Below are positions 27,848 to 35,870 of a stretch of 64,000 bases of DNA, piece by piece (position 1 is the stretch's first letter; the number at the start of each line of letters is the position of its first letter). The notes beneath the pieces are model-generated. The model was given only the letters and a program-made list of their open reading frames with translations, was not told the origin of the DNA and ran no database searches. The translations under genes and the position numbers were made by a program. This DNA comes from Sphingobium boeckii (lineage in GTDB: Bacteria; Pseudomonadota; Alphaproteobacteria; Sphingomonadales; Sphingomonadaceae), in the NCBI RefSeq assembly GCF_014199215.1, contig NZ_JACIJC010000005.1, positions 496,001 to 560,000 on the forward strand, given 5' to 3'.

Positions 27848-28278
27848 CAGGATTTCCTCTTGCGGAAACGTCCGCGCGCAAGCAGCCAGCCGAGTCCTAT
27901 CAGGATGATCGGTGCGAACCAGAGCGGCCATGTGCGCGCCGATAATGGCGGATCATAGCTGACCCATTCGCCATAACGCTCGATCATCCAGGCGCGGATC
28001 TGATCCGGGCTTTCCCCCGCCGCGATCCGGGCGCGCACCATCGATCGCATGTCGCCCGCAATCTCGGCATCGCTGTCCGCAATCGCCTGCCCCTGGCAGA
28101 CCACGCAGCGCAAAGTCTCCATCAGCGCCAGCGCCTTGGCCTCCTGCGCGGGATCGGCCAGTTGCGTGTTGGCATATTTCGCCGCAGGCATCAGCGAATC
28201 TGCGCGCAGCGCCCCGGGCATAGCCATCGCTGCGAGTAACAACAGCACGGAGGCGCGGAGGAAAGGCCCTACAGTCAT
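27847..28278 (-). CDS. ccmH: Cytochrome c maturation protein CcmH
   Basis: A 143-residue periplasm-facing thiol oxidoreductase. It has a signal-type N-terminus (to about residue 26), the conserved LRCVVCQ redox motif (Cys 58 and 61), and a C-terminal membrane anchor (WFAPIILIGLGWLL). It keeps the CxxCH site of apocytochrome c reduced. The ATG overlaps the ccmG stop (28275-28278), and its stop touches the ccmI start. Confidence 0.95.
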   Translation of the reverse strand: MTVGPFLRASVLLLLAAMAMPGALRADSLMPAAKYANTQLADPAQEAKALALMETLRCVVCQGQAIADSDAEIAGDMRSMVRARIAAGESPDQIRAWMIERYGEWVSYDPPLSARTWPLWFAPIILIGLGWLLARGRFRKRKS

Positions 28279-28826
28279 TGTGCTTCGCGCAATTTCTGGA
28301 GGATATTGGGAATATCCTCAGGGCGGATATCGCCGATATGCTGATGCCGGATCACGCCCTGGCCGTCGATCACGAAGGTCTCCGGCACGCCGGACGAGCC
28401 CATGGCGAGTTGCACGGCGCTATCCACATCGGAGCCGATGCGCTGATAGGGATTGCCATATTGCTGGAGGAAGGCGGCGATGTCCTCGGGCCGGTCGCGG
28501 ATCGCGATCGCATCGATCGGCACGCCCTGGCGGGCCAGTTGCTCCAAGATCGGTGCTTCCGCCTTGCAGGGAATGCACCAGCTTGCGAAGATGTTGAGCA
28601 GCCGCGGCTGACCTTGCGCGAAGTCCCCGTTGGTCAGAGGCTGCTGGCCCGGCAGCGCTGCGGGCAAAGCGAATTGCGGCAGCGGCTTGCCCACCATCTT
28701 GGAATCCACCACGCGCTCGGCCGGATTGAACAGCCCGTGCATCACCACGCCGAAAAACAAGGCGAACAGCGCGAGCGGCACCCACAATATCAGGCGGCTG
28801 ACCTTTTTGGGCTGTGGCTCAGCCAT
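28275..28826 (-). CDS. ccmG: Thiol:disulfide interchange protein CcmG/DsbE
   Basis: A 183-residue membrane-anchored thioredoxin-fold protein. The single helix is at about residues 11-30 (LILWVPLALFALFFGVVMHG), and the redox site FASWCIPCKAE has Cys 84 and 87. The later GVPETFVIDGQG supplies the cis-proline loop. It reduces CcmH or apocytochrome in the periplasm. It overlaps the ccmF 3' end by 8 bases. Confidence 0.96.
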   Translation of the reverse strand: MAEPQPKKVSRLILWVPLALFALFFGVVMHGLFNPAERVVDSKMVGKPLPQFALPAALPGQQPLTNGDFAQGQPRLLNIFASWCIPCKAEAPILEQLARQGVPIDAIAIRDRPEDIAAFLQQYGNPYQRIGSDVDSAVQLAMGSSGVPETFVIDGQGVIRHQHIGDIRPEDIPNILQKLREAQ

Positions 28827-30744
28827 AGAGCTTCCTGTCCAGTAATTTGCGCTCGCGGCGCATATGGCCGATCAGCGAGAGCAATCCGCCCAGCGCGATC
28901 AACACGCCGCCGAGCCAGATCAACGTCACCCAGGGCTTCCACCACAGACGCAATTGCCACCGACCCTGCTCATCCGCTTTGCCCAATACGGTGTAGAGCT
29001 GGCCATCGAACACCGTTTTGATCGCGGCCTCGCTCGTCTCGGTCGGCGGCGAAGGGAACATGCGCGCTTCGGGCTTCAGGATGAAGGGTTTGCCATCGCC
29101 GCGGGTCACGGTGAGCGTCGCTTCAAGCGCGGTCCAATTCGGTCCGGCGATCGGCGCGACGCCATCCAGCCGCACCGCGAACGGCCCGACATGCTCAGTC
29201 TCGCCCAATCTGGCGGCCACCAGCGTTTCCTTGGTAAAGGCGCTTTCGCACGCCATGCCCGCAAGGCTGACCGCAATGCCCAGATGCGCGATCACCATGC
29301 CATAGGTGAACAACGGCGTCCGGCGCAGATTGCGCTTCCACAGCGGCGCCACGCTGGCCGCGCCGACGCCCAATGCGAGCACGAGGCCGAGCAACGGAAA
29401 GATTCCGATCCCCGGTGCCATCGCCAGCACGGCGGCCAATGCGAGCGCCGTGATCAGAATGGGCAGCGCCAGCCGCTTCGCGAGTGGTTTGAGCGTATCG
29501 CGTCGCCATTTGAGCAATGGCCCCACCGCCATGATCGCAACCAGGATCAGCGCCAATGGCCCAGCGGCGGCATTGAAATAGGGCGGGCCGACCGAGAGCT
29601 TGTCCCCCGTCACCGCTTCCACGCCCAGCGGATAGAGTGTGCCGATCAGCACGATGCCAAGAATGGCCGACAGCAGCAGATTGTTCGCCACCAATGCCCC
29701 CTCGCGGCTGACCGCTTCGAAGGTGGAACCTTCACGCACGGTGCCCACGCGAAAGCCGTAAAGCGCCATGGCACCGCCGATATAGATGACGAGCAGGGCC
29801 AGAATGAAGCTGCCGCGCGTCGGATCGACCGCGAACGCGTGGACCGAGGTCAGGATCCCCGATCGGACAAGGAAGGTGCCGACCATCGACATGGAGAAAG
29901 CGACCACGGCAAGCATCACCGTCCAGGCGCGGAGCCCGTCGCGCGTGGCCAGCACCGTCACCGAATGCAGCAGAGCGGTGGCCGCCAGCCAGGGCATGAG
30001 CGAGGCATTCTCCACGGGATCCCAGAACCACCAGCCGCCCCAGCCGAGTTCGTAATAGGCCCAATAGCTGCCCGCGGTGATGCCGAGCGTCAGGAACACC
30101 CAGGATATCAGCACCCAGGGCCGCATCGCGCGCGCGAAATCGGCACCCACATCGCGGGTTACCAAAGCGCCGACGGCAAAGGAGAAGGCGATCGAAAGCC
30201 CGACATAGCCGAAATAGAGCGTGGGCGGATGGAAGGCGAGCCCCGGATCCTGCAACAGCGGGTTCAAGCCCTGCCCCTGCGCCGGCGCGGGATCGAGCCG
30301 GGTGAAGGGATTGGAGGAAAAAAGCAGGAAGGCATAGAAGCCGATGCCGATGAAGGCCTGCGCCGCCAGCGTGGCCATCAGCGTGCGTTCGTCCAGCCGC
30401 CGTTCGAACAGCGCGACCGCTGCACCCGCAAAGGCCAGCACCGCCACCCAGAGCAGCATCGAACCCTCGTGATTGCCCCAGGTGCCTGCGAATTTATAAA
30501 GCCAGGGCTTGTCCGAATGGCTGTTCAGCGCGACCAGCTCGACCGACATATCGGAGCGCAGGAACAGCCAGATGAGCATGACGAAGGCGATGGCCGTGAG
30601 CAATCCTTGCACCACCGCGACCGGCCGCACGGCCCCAAGCAGCACGTCGCGTCCGCCCGTAAGCCCCGCCACGCCCAGCCCAAGCTGAAGCAGCGCGAGC
30701 GCGAACGCGAGCCACAAAGCGGCCAGTCCGGCTTCTGCGATCAT
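28819..30744 (-). CDS. ccmF: Heme lyase subunit CcmF
   Basis: A 641-residue polytopic membrane protein with about 15 helices. It carries the tryptophan-rich heme-handling signature WGGWWFWDPVENAS (about residues 233-246) and the conserved VGPPYF segment. CcmF transfers heme from holo-CcmE to apocytochrome c together with CcmH and CcmI. It overlaps the ccmE stop by four bases (ATGA). Confidence 0.97.
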   Translation of the reverse strand: MIAEAGLAALWLAFALALLQLGLGVAGLTGGRDVLLGAVRPVAVVQGLLTAIAFVMLIWLFLRSDMSVELVALNSHSDKPWLYKFAGTWGNHEGSMLLWVAVLAFAGAAVALFERRLDERTLMATLAAQAFIGIGFYAFLLFSSNPFTRLDPAPAQGQGLNPLLQDPGLAFHPPTLYFGYVGLSIAFSFAVGALVTRDVGADFARAMRPWVLISWVFLTLGITAGSYWAYYELGWGGWWFWDPVENASLMPWLAATALLHSVTVLATRDGLRAWTVMLAVVAFSMSMVGTFLVRSGILTSVHAFAVDPTRGSFILALLVIYIGGAMALYGFRVGTVREGSTFEAVSREGALVANNLLLSAILGIVLIGTLYPLGVEAVTGDKLSVGPPYFNAAAGPLALILVAIMAVGPLLKWRRDTLKPLAKRLALPILITALALAAVLAMAPGIGIFPLLGLVLALGVGAASVAPLWKRNLRRTPLFTYGMVIAHLGIAVSLAGMACESAFTKETLVAARLGETEHVGPFAVRLDGVAPIAGPNWTALEATLTVTRGDGKPFILKPEARMFPSPPTETSEAAIKTVFDGQLYTVLGKADEQGRWQLRLWWKPWVTLIWLGGVLIALGGLLSLIGHMRRERKLLDRKLYG

Positions 30745-31172
30745 TCAACCTTGCCCGTCTTGTGCTTGTCGCCTTCAAGCTGCGGCGGCATATAACGCTC
30801 GTCATGCTTGGCGAGGATATTGTCGGCGATGAAGGTGCCGCCGGCGTCGAACCGCCCCTCGGCCACAACGCCCGAATTTTCCTTGAACAGATCGGGCACG
30901 ATGCCCTTGAACACCACCGGCACGGTATCCGCGCCATCGGCCACCACGAAACGGATCGTGACGCCATCGGGCTGACGAACGATGGATTTATCGGCCACCA
31001 TCCCGCCCAGGCGCACCGCCTTGCCCGGCTCGATCCGCGTGCGCTTCACGTCCGCGGGCGAATAGAAATAGGCGGCCTGATCCTTCAAGGCGGACATGGC
31101 GAGCAACGCGGCACCGATGATCGCGACCAATGCGACGACGCCGAGGGTCAGCCTTTGATGCTTGGCTTTCAC
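30741..31172 (-). CDS. ccmE: Cytochrome c maturation heme chaperone CcmE
   Basis: A 143-residue periplasmic heme chaperone with an N-terminal membrane anchor (LTLGVVALVAIIGAALLAMSAL) and a beta-barrel domain. The heme-binding HDERY motif has His 123 forming the covalent heme link and Tyr 127. The start is GTG at 31172, overlapping the ccmD stop (GTGA). A longer in-frame extension upstream is only the ccmD gene read in another frame. Confidence 0.95.
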   Translation of the reverse strand: MKAKHQRLTLGVVALVAIIGAALLAMSALKDQAAYFYSPADVKRTRIEPGKAVRLGGMVADKSIVRQPDGVTIRFVVADGADTVPVVFKGIVPDLFKENSGVVAEGRFDAGGTFIADNILAKHDERYMPPQLEGDKHKTGKVE

Positions 31173-31411
31173 GCGCCTTTTCCCAAGCCAGAAGACTCCC
31201 CCATCCCGTTCGTGTCGAGCGCAGTCGAAACACCTTCGGATGTGGCGCCACTTCCCTCGACTTCGCTCGGGACAAACGGAGAAGAAGGGCGCTTCAATGC
31301 GGAGGCAAGCGCCTCGGCTTTCCGCATCGAAATGAACGCCCACAAAGTCACGCCCGCCGTGCCGATCACGGTGAGCGCATAGGCGGCGATGATGAAGGGC
31401 CAATGGTTCAT
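31169..31411 (-). CDS. ccmD: Heme exporter accessory protein CcmD with repeat-encoded tail
   Basis: An 80-residue protein. Residues 1-42 look like a normal CcmD: a single membrane helix (WPFIIAAYALTVIGTAGVTL) and a basic segment (MRKAEALASALKR). CcmD links CcmC and CcmE. Residues about 45-69 are encoded by a REP-like palindromic pair (31206-31279), giving the low-complexity tail SPFVPSEVEGSG...TNG. The reading frame stays open through it and ends GKGA, just overlapping ccmE. Typical CcmD proteins are about 40-60 residues. ATGA coupling with the ccmC stop. Confidence 0.82.
   Translation of the reverse strand: MNHWPFIIAAYALTVIGTAGVTLWAFISMRKAEALASALKRPSSPFVPSEVEGSGATSEGVSTALDTNGMGESSGLGKGA
31206..31279. 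repeat. REP-like palindromic doublet inside ccmD
   Basis: The outer arms 31206-31219 and 31266-31279 are inverted copies matching at 11 of 14 positions. Each half holds its own small palindrome (TCGA...TCGA near 31215-31228 and CTCGA...CGAG-like around 31256-31268). Similar strings occur as dispersed elements in sphingomonad genomes, from general memory. It lies in frame within ccmD. Confidence 0.65.
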
Positions 31412-32124
31412 GACGCGGCCATACGTTTCAGCCGCGCATCCACTTTGATCTCGGCCAGGCTGGCGCGCATCCGCATCAGCACGATCGCGCCGAACAGCAG
31501 GGTGAAGCCCAACGTCGTGAAGCCCAAAGGCCAGAGGATCGCATTGTCGATGCTGGAGCCTTGCAGCGTGATGCTCGGCCTCTGGTGCAATGAATTCCAC
31601 CACACCACCGAACGGTTGATGATGGGGATGTTGACTGCACCGACCAGTCCGAAGATCGCGGTGACGCGGCTCACGCTGCCGCGTTCGTCGCTGGCATTGG
31701 CTAGCGCGATATAGCCGAAATACAGGAACAGCAGGACCAGCATCGAGGTCATGCGGCCATCCCATTCCCACCAGGTGCCCCAGGTCGGGCGGCCCCAGAT
31801 GGAGCCGGTCGCCAGGCACAAGGCCGTGAACAGCGCACCGGGCAGGGCGATGGCGCGTGCAGCGATGCCCGAAAGCGGATGCCGCCACACGAACTGCATC
31901 AGGCTGGCGATGGCGAGCCCGGTCCAGCCCCCCATGCCCAGCCACGCGGCGGGCACATGGACATACAAGATCCGCACGCTCTGCCCCTGGAGATAATCGG
32001 CGGGGCTGAAATACAGGCCGGCGATCGCCCCGATCACGATCAGCAACAGCCCGCCCCACGCCAGCCAAGGCGTCAACGGTTTGGCAATGCCAAGAAAACG
32101 GGCCGGATTGGCGAAACCGTGCAT
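31408..32124 (-). CDS. ccmC: Heme transporter/handling protein CcmC
   Basis: A 238-residue inner-membrane protein with six helices. The tryptophan-rich signature GRPTWGTWWEWDGR (about 111-124) handles heme, and conserved His residues are in VRILYVHVPAAW and INRSVVWWNSLHQ. It loads heme onto CcmE. It is the first ccm gene in the window. No ccmA or ccmB precede it, so the exporter genes must lie elsewhere. The operon promoter is expected in the 130-base gap upstream (32125-32254). Confidence 0.96.
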   Translation of the reverse strand: MHGFANPARFLGIAKPLTPWLAWGGLLLIVIGAIAGLYFSPADYLQGQSVRILYVHVPAAWLGMGGWTGLAIASLMQFVWRHPLSGIAARAIALPGALFTALCLATGSIWGRPTWGTWWEWDGRMTSMLVLLFLYFGYIALANASDERGSVSRVTAIFGLVGAVNIPIINRSVVWWNSLHQRPSITLQGSSIDNAILWPLGFTTLGFTLLFGAIVLMRMRASLAEIKVDARLKRMAAS

Positions 32125-32159
32125 CGGAGAAACGCGCTGACCTTCACTGGATTGGGCGG

Positions 32160-32184
32160 AAAAACCCGCCGGTCGTTACCGGCG
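32160..32184 (-). terminator. Intrinsic terminator of the Aur1/PAP2-type gene
   Basis: The stem CGCCGGT / ACCGGCG (32178-32184 and 32167-32173 on the plus strand) has a 4-base loop and is followed on the minus strand by GGTTTTT. It lies 71 bases after the stop of the gene at 32255-33277 and upstream of ccmC, isolating the ccm operon. Confidence 0.75.
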
Positions 32185-32254
32185 CGCGCCTTCTGCCATC
32201 ATCACCCGCTGTTGGGCAAGCGATTCAACCGGATCGCGCGTCTCCGGCCGCGAT

Positions 32255-33277
32255 CTAGGTTGCGCGCCCCGCGATTCCGGGCTCGGGCGCATCCACCGAC
32301 TTCGATCGCCCAAACCACATTTCGGCTCCACGCCAGCATAGCCCGGCAATGGCGATCGCAACCAGTCCGTCCACGGCGTAATGATAGCCGAAATGCACCG
32401 ATCCGATGCACGTCAGAACGGTGAAAACGATCGCGGGCCAGAACCAGCGTGTCCGCCGTGCCGCCAAAACATAGATCATCGCGGTGGCGACGTGCATGGA
32501 CGGCATCGCCGAAATGCCGCCGCCTTCTTCGGCAATCCGCTTGCCCAGCATATCGGCGAGATAGTCCTGCGTCTGGAAAACAGGGCCTTCCGGATAAAGC
32601 GCGAGCGCCGACCGCAATTCGGCAAAGCGTCCGGACAGCGCCGGATCGAACAGATGAGCGAAAACCGGCCCGGCGGCGGGGGTGACGTAAGCCAGCAATA
32701 TACCGCCGACCAGCCAGGTAAGATTGAGCGCCAAAAAGAACGTGCCGGCTGCGCGTCGCGTCGCATAAATCGCCATGAATGCCTGTACGAAAACCAGTGA
32801 TACGCCCCAGACAGCAGTATAGAAAAATTCCAGCCCCAGCGATCCTATGGGACCGATCGCCGCATGAGTGAGTCGCCAAGGGTCACCGCCGAAGATCGCG
32901 GCATCGAACCGTGTGTAAAATCCGTCCCACGTAAAGGACACCAGCGGCGCGATCGAAGTCTTGGCTGCCGTGAAGGCAGCGAAGAAGAGGGGCTGGATCA
33001 AGGTTGGAAGCAGCAACATTTCCGCGTGCCGCGATAACTGTGACACAATCACACGGCCCGGGCTCCTTACGCCACCAACCGCCATCGTGATCAACGCCAG
33101 CGCCATCCAGATCACAATCGAAAAGATCGACACGCCGATCGCCGGAATTACATAACCCGCTGGGAGGCCGGAGCCGTCAATATCGGCGGCGTTGGTGAGC
33201 ACCAATGCCAGCGCCGTCGTGATTCCAAACACAGTCACGCTGGGCGCAATTGTGCGGCCGATCGATATCTCCTCCAT
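32255..33277 (-). CDS. PAP2/Aur1-type membrane phosphotransferase
   Basis: A 340-residue polytopic membrane protein with about seven helices. The catalytic phosphatase-type motifs are SAMPSMHVA and, about 40 residues later, GSVHFGYHYAVDGLVA, supplying two histidines and an aspartate as in the PAP2 superfamily. The layout fits the inositolphosphotransferase Aur1/Ipt1-like branch. In sphingomonads such an enzyme could act on sphingolipid head groups or on undecaprenyl or lipid phosphates. That is inference only. Confidence 0.8.
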   Translation of the reverse strand: MEEISIGRTIAPSVTVFGITTALALVLTNAADIDGSGLPAGYVIPAIGVSIFSIVIWMALALITMAVGGVRSPGRVIVSQLSRHAEMLLLPTLIQPLFFAAFTAAKTSIAPLVSFTWDGFYTRFDAAIFGGDPWRLTHAAIGPIGSLGLEFFYTAVWGVSLVFVQAFMAIYATRRAAGTFFLALNLTWLVGGILLAYVTPAAGPVFAHLFDPALSGRFAELRSALALYPEGPVFQTQDYLADMLGKRIAEEGGGISAMPSMHVATAMIYVLAARRTRWFWPAIVFTVLTCIGSVHFGYHYAVDGLVAIAIAGLCWRGAEMWFGRSKSVDAPEPGIAGRAT

Positions 33278-33366
33278 GAGCAGATCATAGGAGACAAAAA
33301 CCTATATTTGGAACGATCTCGTAATTAAATCGTATCCGAAATGAGTATATTAGAATTCGAAGGACG

Positions 33367-34416
33367 TTAAACCCGTCCGATCAGCCGTTTGGCGATCGCG
33401 TCGGCAACGTCCGACGCGGGATCGCCGCTTGCCGCGCTTTCATCCCACACCTGGTTCAGTCTTTCGGGGATGCGCTGAATGCGTTGCTCGACTTCGGCGC
33501 GGTCGCCCTGCCCCAGATACTCCAGCGCGACATTGATGATGCCGCCAGCATTGATGACATAATCGGGTGCATAAAGAATCCCGCGCGTCTGAAGCCGCCA
33601 GCCATCTTCGCGGGTTTCAAGCTGATTGTTCGCGCCACCTGCAACGACACTGGTCCTGAGCGCCGCGATGGAATCAGCCGTTAATATTGCACCTAGGGCG
33701 TTGGGGCTGACGATATCGGCCTCGATTGCGAGGATATCATTGCTATCGACCACCTGCGCGCCCAATTCGGTCGCCAGCGCCTTGGCGCGCTCGATGTTCA
33801 AATCGGCCAGCGTCAGTTTCGCGCCATCCGCCGCCAGAAGGCGCGCCAGGCCGCCGCCGACGCTGCCGACACCCTGAACTGCGATATGCACGCCGCTCAT
33901 GTCCGACTTGCCCAGACCACGCAACGCCGCGGCTTTGACCCCTAGATAGACGCCATAGGCTGTCGACGGGCCAGGATCGCCACCCGCGCTGCCCTGCGCC
34001 ACGGGCAGGCCCGACACATGTCTGGTGGATTTCGAGATCGCGACCATATCGGCGTCGCTCATCCCGACATCCTCGGCCGTGACATAGCGGCCACCCAGCG
34101 AATCGATCGCCGCGCCGAATGCGGCCAAAAGCGCCGGCGTTTTCTCCACGTCCGCGCCCGCCAGGATCACCCCCTTGCCGCCGCCCATGGCCAATCCGGC
34201 CATTGCGTTCTTGAAGCTCATCCCCCTCGAAAGGCGCAGCGCATCCGTGATCGCTTTGCTACTGTCGCTATAATGCCAGTAACGCACGCCCCCCGCTGCC
34301 GGACCCAGATGCGTGCTGTGCACCGCGATCACCGCGGTGAGCTGGCTTTTCGGGTCGCGAAACAGATGGACGCCCTCATGGTCGTCAAAATCAGGATATT
34401 CCCAAACCGAGGTCAT
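33367..34416 (-). CDS. Leu/Phe/Val dehydrogenase (Glu/Leu/Phe/Val dehydrogenase family)
   Basis: A 349-residue NAD-dependent oxidative deaminase of branched-chain or aromatic amino acids. The substrate-binding lysines are in RGMSFKNAMAG (about K69) and MGGGKGVI (about K81), with GPAAGGVRYW before them. The Rossmann motif is VQGVGSVGGGLA. The length and the short N-terminus match leucine/phenylalanine dehydrogenases rather than GdhA. The ATG at 34416 is used; an extension upstream would run into tRNA-His. Confidence 0.93.
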   Translation of the reverse strand: MTSVWEYPDFDDHEGVHLFRDPKSQLTAVIAVHSTHLGPAAGGVRYWHYSDSSKAITDALRLSRGMSFKNAMAGLAMGGGKGVILAGADVEKTPALLAAFGAAIDSLGGRYVTAEDVGMSDADMVAISKSTRHVSGLPVAQGSAGGDPGPSTAYGVYLGVKAAALRGLGKSDMSGVHIAVQGVGSVGGGLARLLAADGAKLTLADLNIERAKALATELGAQVVDSNDILAIEADIVSPNALGAILTADSIAALRTSVVAGGANNQLETREDGWRLQTRGILYAPDYVINAGGIINVALEYLGQGDRAEVEQRIQRIPERLNQVWDESAASGDPASDVADAIAKRLIGRV

Positions 34417-34506
34417 GGCCGCTCCATTCGCGAAGAATATTATTACCAAAATAGATAATATAGTTTCAAGCGCGATTTCACCAGCGGAAATATGCAAGAG
34501 AGAAAG

Positions 34507-34584
34507 TGGGGCGACCGACGGGACTTGAACCCGCAACTTCCGGCATCACAAGCCGGTGCTCTAACCAATTGAACTACGATCGCC
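34507..34584 (-). tRNA. tRNA-His (GTG)
   Basis: A 78-base tRNA including the encoded G at position -1, which pairs with C73, and an encoded CCA. The acceptor GCGATCG pairs with CGGTCGC. The anticodon stem CCGGC/GCCGG carries loop TTGTGAT, anticodon GTG. The extra 5' G is the tRNA-His identity element. Confidence 0.96.
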
Positions 34585-34671
34585 ATGGGCCGCTCTGGGC
34601 CGGGCGCGCTCATAAGGCGCGCTGGGGGGCAGCGTCAAGCGCTGGGTTGGCCTGGGCCGTAATGCTGTGCC

Positions 34672-35391
34672 TTAAAACCGCCCTTTGAGCGAAAATTGAT
34701 AACCCTGTGGTGTCTCCCTGAAACCCGCGCCGGCCAGCTTTGCACCCATGGCCGGATCAGCCGGACGCGCCATGAAATCCAGCGTGTAGCGGCCATCTTC
34801 GAACATTCTAAGTGCCAGCTTCTCCATGCCGGACTGACTCTGCAGCGGCAGTAGCAGCGCCCCACCGTCGCATCGGGCATTGCCGCTCAGCCCCTGCGCC
34901 AGATTGAGCCCGGCGATCTCACCGGCGAGCATCGCGCGGACCTGTCCATTCGCCTGAGTGCATTGGCCATCGACGAAGCGCAGGCTCACGTCGCTCAGGT
35001 CAAGCGTTTCCAGCGGAAGTGGCGCAAAGGCGGCCGCCACGGGAATCGCCCCCGTCATATCGTCCAGGCCGAAGCTGTTGCGCGTCACGCCGATCGCTCC
35101 CTGGATGCGGCCCGGCGCACTGCCGGCGCTGGCGATGTTCACCCGAGCCCGCGCCACAAGCAACTGGACGGGAGACAGGCCAGCCTTGAGATCGCCGACC
35201 GGCGCATCGCCCACCCGCACCTCGGCGAGCCTTCCGCTCCAGATAATGCCGCTGACGGCGCGCGCCGAGATGCCCTTTTGATCAAGGCCGAGCCAGCCCA
35301 ACGCGAGGCGCATGGGGAGGAACACCACCAAAGCAATGAGGAATGCGCACAGCAGAAAGACGCTGCGGCCGAGTGGCAGGCGGATCTTCAT
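34672..35391 (-). CDS. gspN: Type II secretion system protein N
   Basis: A 239-residue protein with one N-terminal membrane helix (VFLLCAFLIALVVFLPMRLAL) and a periplasmic beta-rich domain with repeated LSxVSL/LxGEIAGL-like strands, matching GspN. GspN is an accessory inner-membrane component. It is the last gene of the gsp operon, with an ATGA overlap to gspM. I see no clear terminator before tRNA-His. Confidence 0.85.
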   Translation of the reverse strand: MKIRLPLGRSVFLLCAFLIALVVFLPMRLALGWLGLDQKGISARAVSGIIWSGRLAEVRVGDAPVGDLKAGLSPVQLLVARARVNIASAGSAPGRIQGAIGVTRNSFGLDDMTGAIPVAAAFAPLPLETLDLSDVSLRFVDGQCTQANGQVRAMLAGEIAGLNLAQGLSGNARCDGGALLLPLQSQSGMEKLALRMFEDGRYTLDFMARPADPAMGAKLAGAGFRETPQGYQFSLKGRF

Positions 35392-35870
35392 TGCGCCGCC
35401 CTCCCCCGGAAAACGCCTTCGATATTGAGTGTTCGATCGCTGTTTGCGCGGGCGCGCAGTGTTTCGGGAAAGATGCCGCGTCGCTCCAGATCCTGCAGCC
35501 ATCCGAAAAAGGCCGTTGGCCGGGCCGATGCGATGGAAAGGCTGGCCTTGTCGCGGCCCTGCGCCTCGATCTTGCCCAGCACGAACCCCACCTCGCTGGC
35601 GGATTGCCCGATTGCGGTGGCGACATCGGCGTCCAGTGCGGGTGGCACGGTCCTGCGCAGATCGCGCACGGCTTCGACCTTCGCTGCCACCTGCGCATTC
35701 TGGACCACAGCGCGGCCATGGTGTTCGCGCGCGCTGGACAGTGCATTGTCCACCGGACGGATGATCCCCAGCCACAGGATCGTGATCGCCAGCAGCGCGA
35801 CCATGACCAGCATCATCCGCTGTTCGCGCAGGCTGAGGCCGGTCCACCAGAGTTTGAACGCTGCGGTCAT
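35388..35870 (-). CDS. gspM: Type II secretion system protein M
   Basis: A 160-residue inner-membrane assembly-platform protein. A short cytoplasmic start (LSLREQRMM) is followed by one helix (LVMVALLAITILWLGII) and a periplasmic ferredoxin-like domain with a helical linker (SSAREHHGRAVVQNAQVAAK). It pairs with GspL. Start and stop both overlap their neighbours by four bases, showing tight translational coupling. Confidence 0.88.
   Translation of the reverse strand: MTAAFKLWWTGLSLREQRMMLVMVALLAITILWLGIIRPVDNALSSAREHHGRAVVQNAQVAAKVEAVRDLRRTVPPALDADVATAIGQSASEVGFVLGKIEAQGRDKASLSIASARPTAFFGWLQDLERRGIFPETLRARANSDRTLNIEGVFRGRAAQ

Noticed and set aside
28864-30795. Long open frame on the plus strand opposite ccmF
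   Set aside because: The translation is rich in Arg, His and Gln with no recognisable domain, and mirrors a certain ccmF gene in codon phase; it is a GC-driven antisense frame. The same applies to 3500-5365 and 41446-43092 on the plus strand.
31169-31411. ccmD as a frameshifted pseudogene
   Set aside because: The conserved helix and basic segment are intact, and the frame continues smoothly to a stop overlapping ccmE, so only the tail is unusual.
34585-34671. Terminator for the gsp operon near GCGCGC palindrome
   Set aside because: A GCGCGC-N7-GCGCGC hairpin exists but has no following T run; too weak to call.
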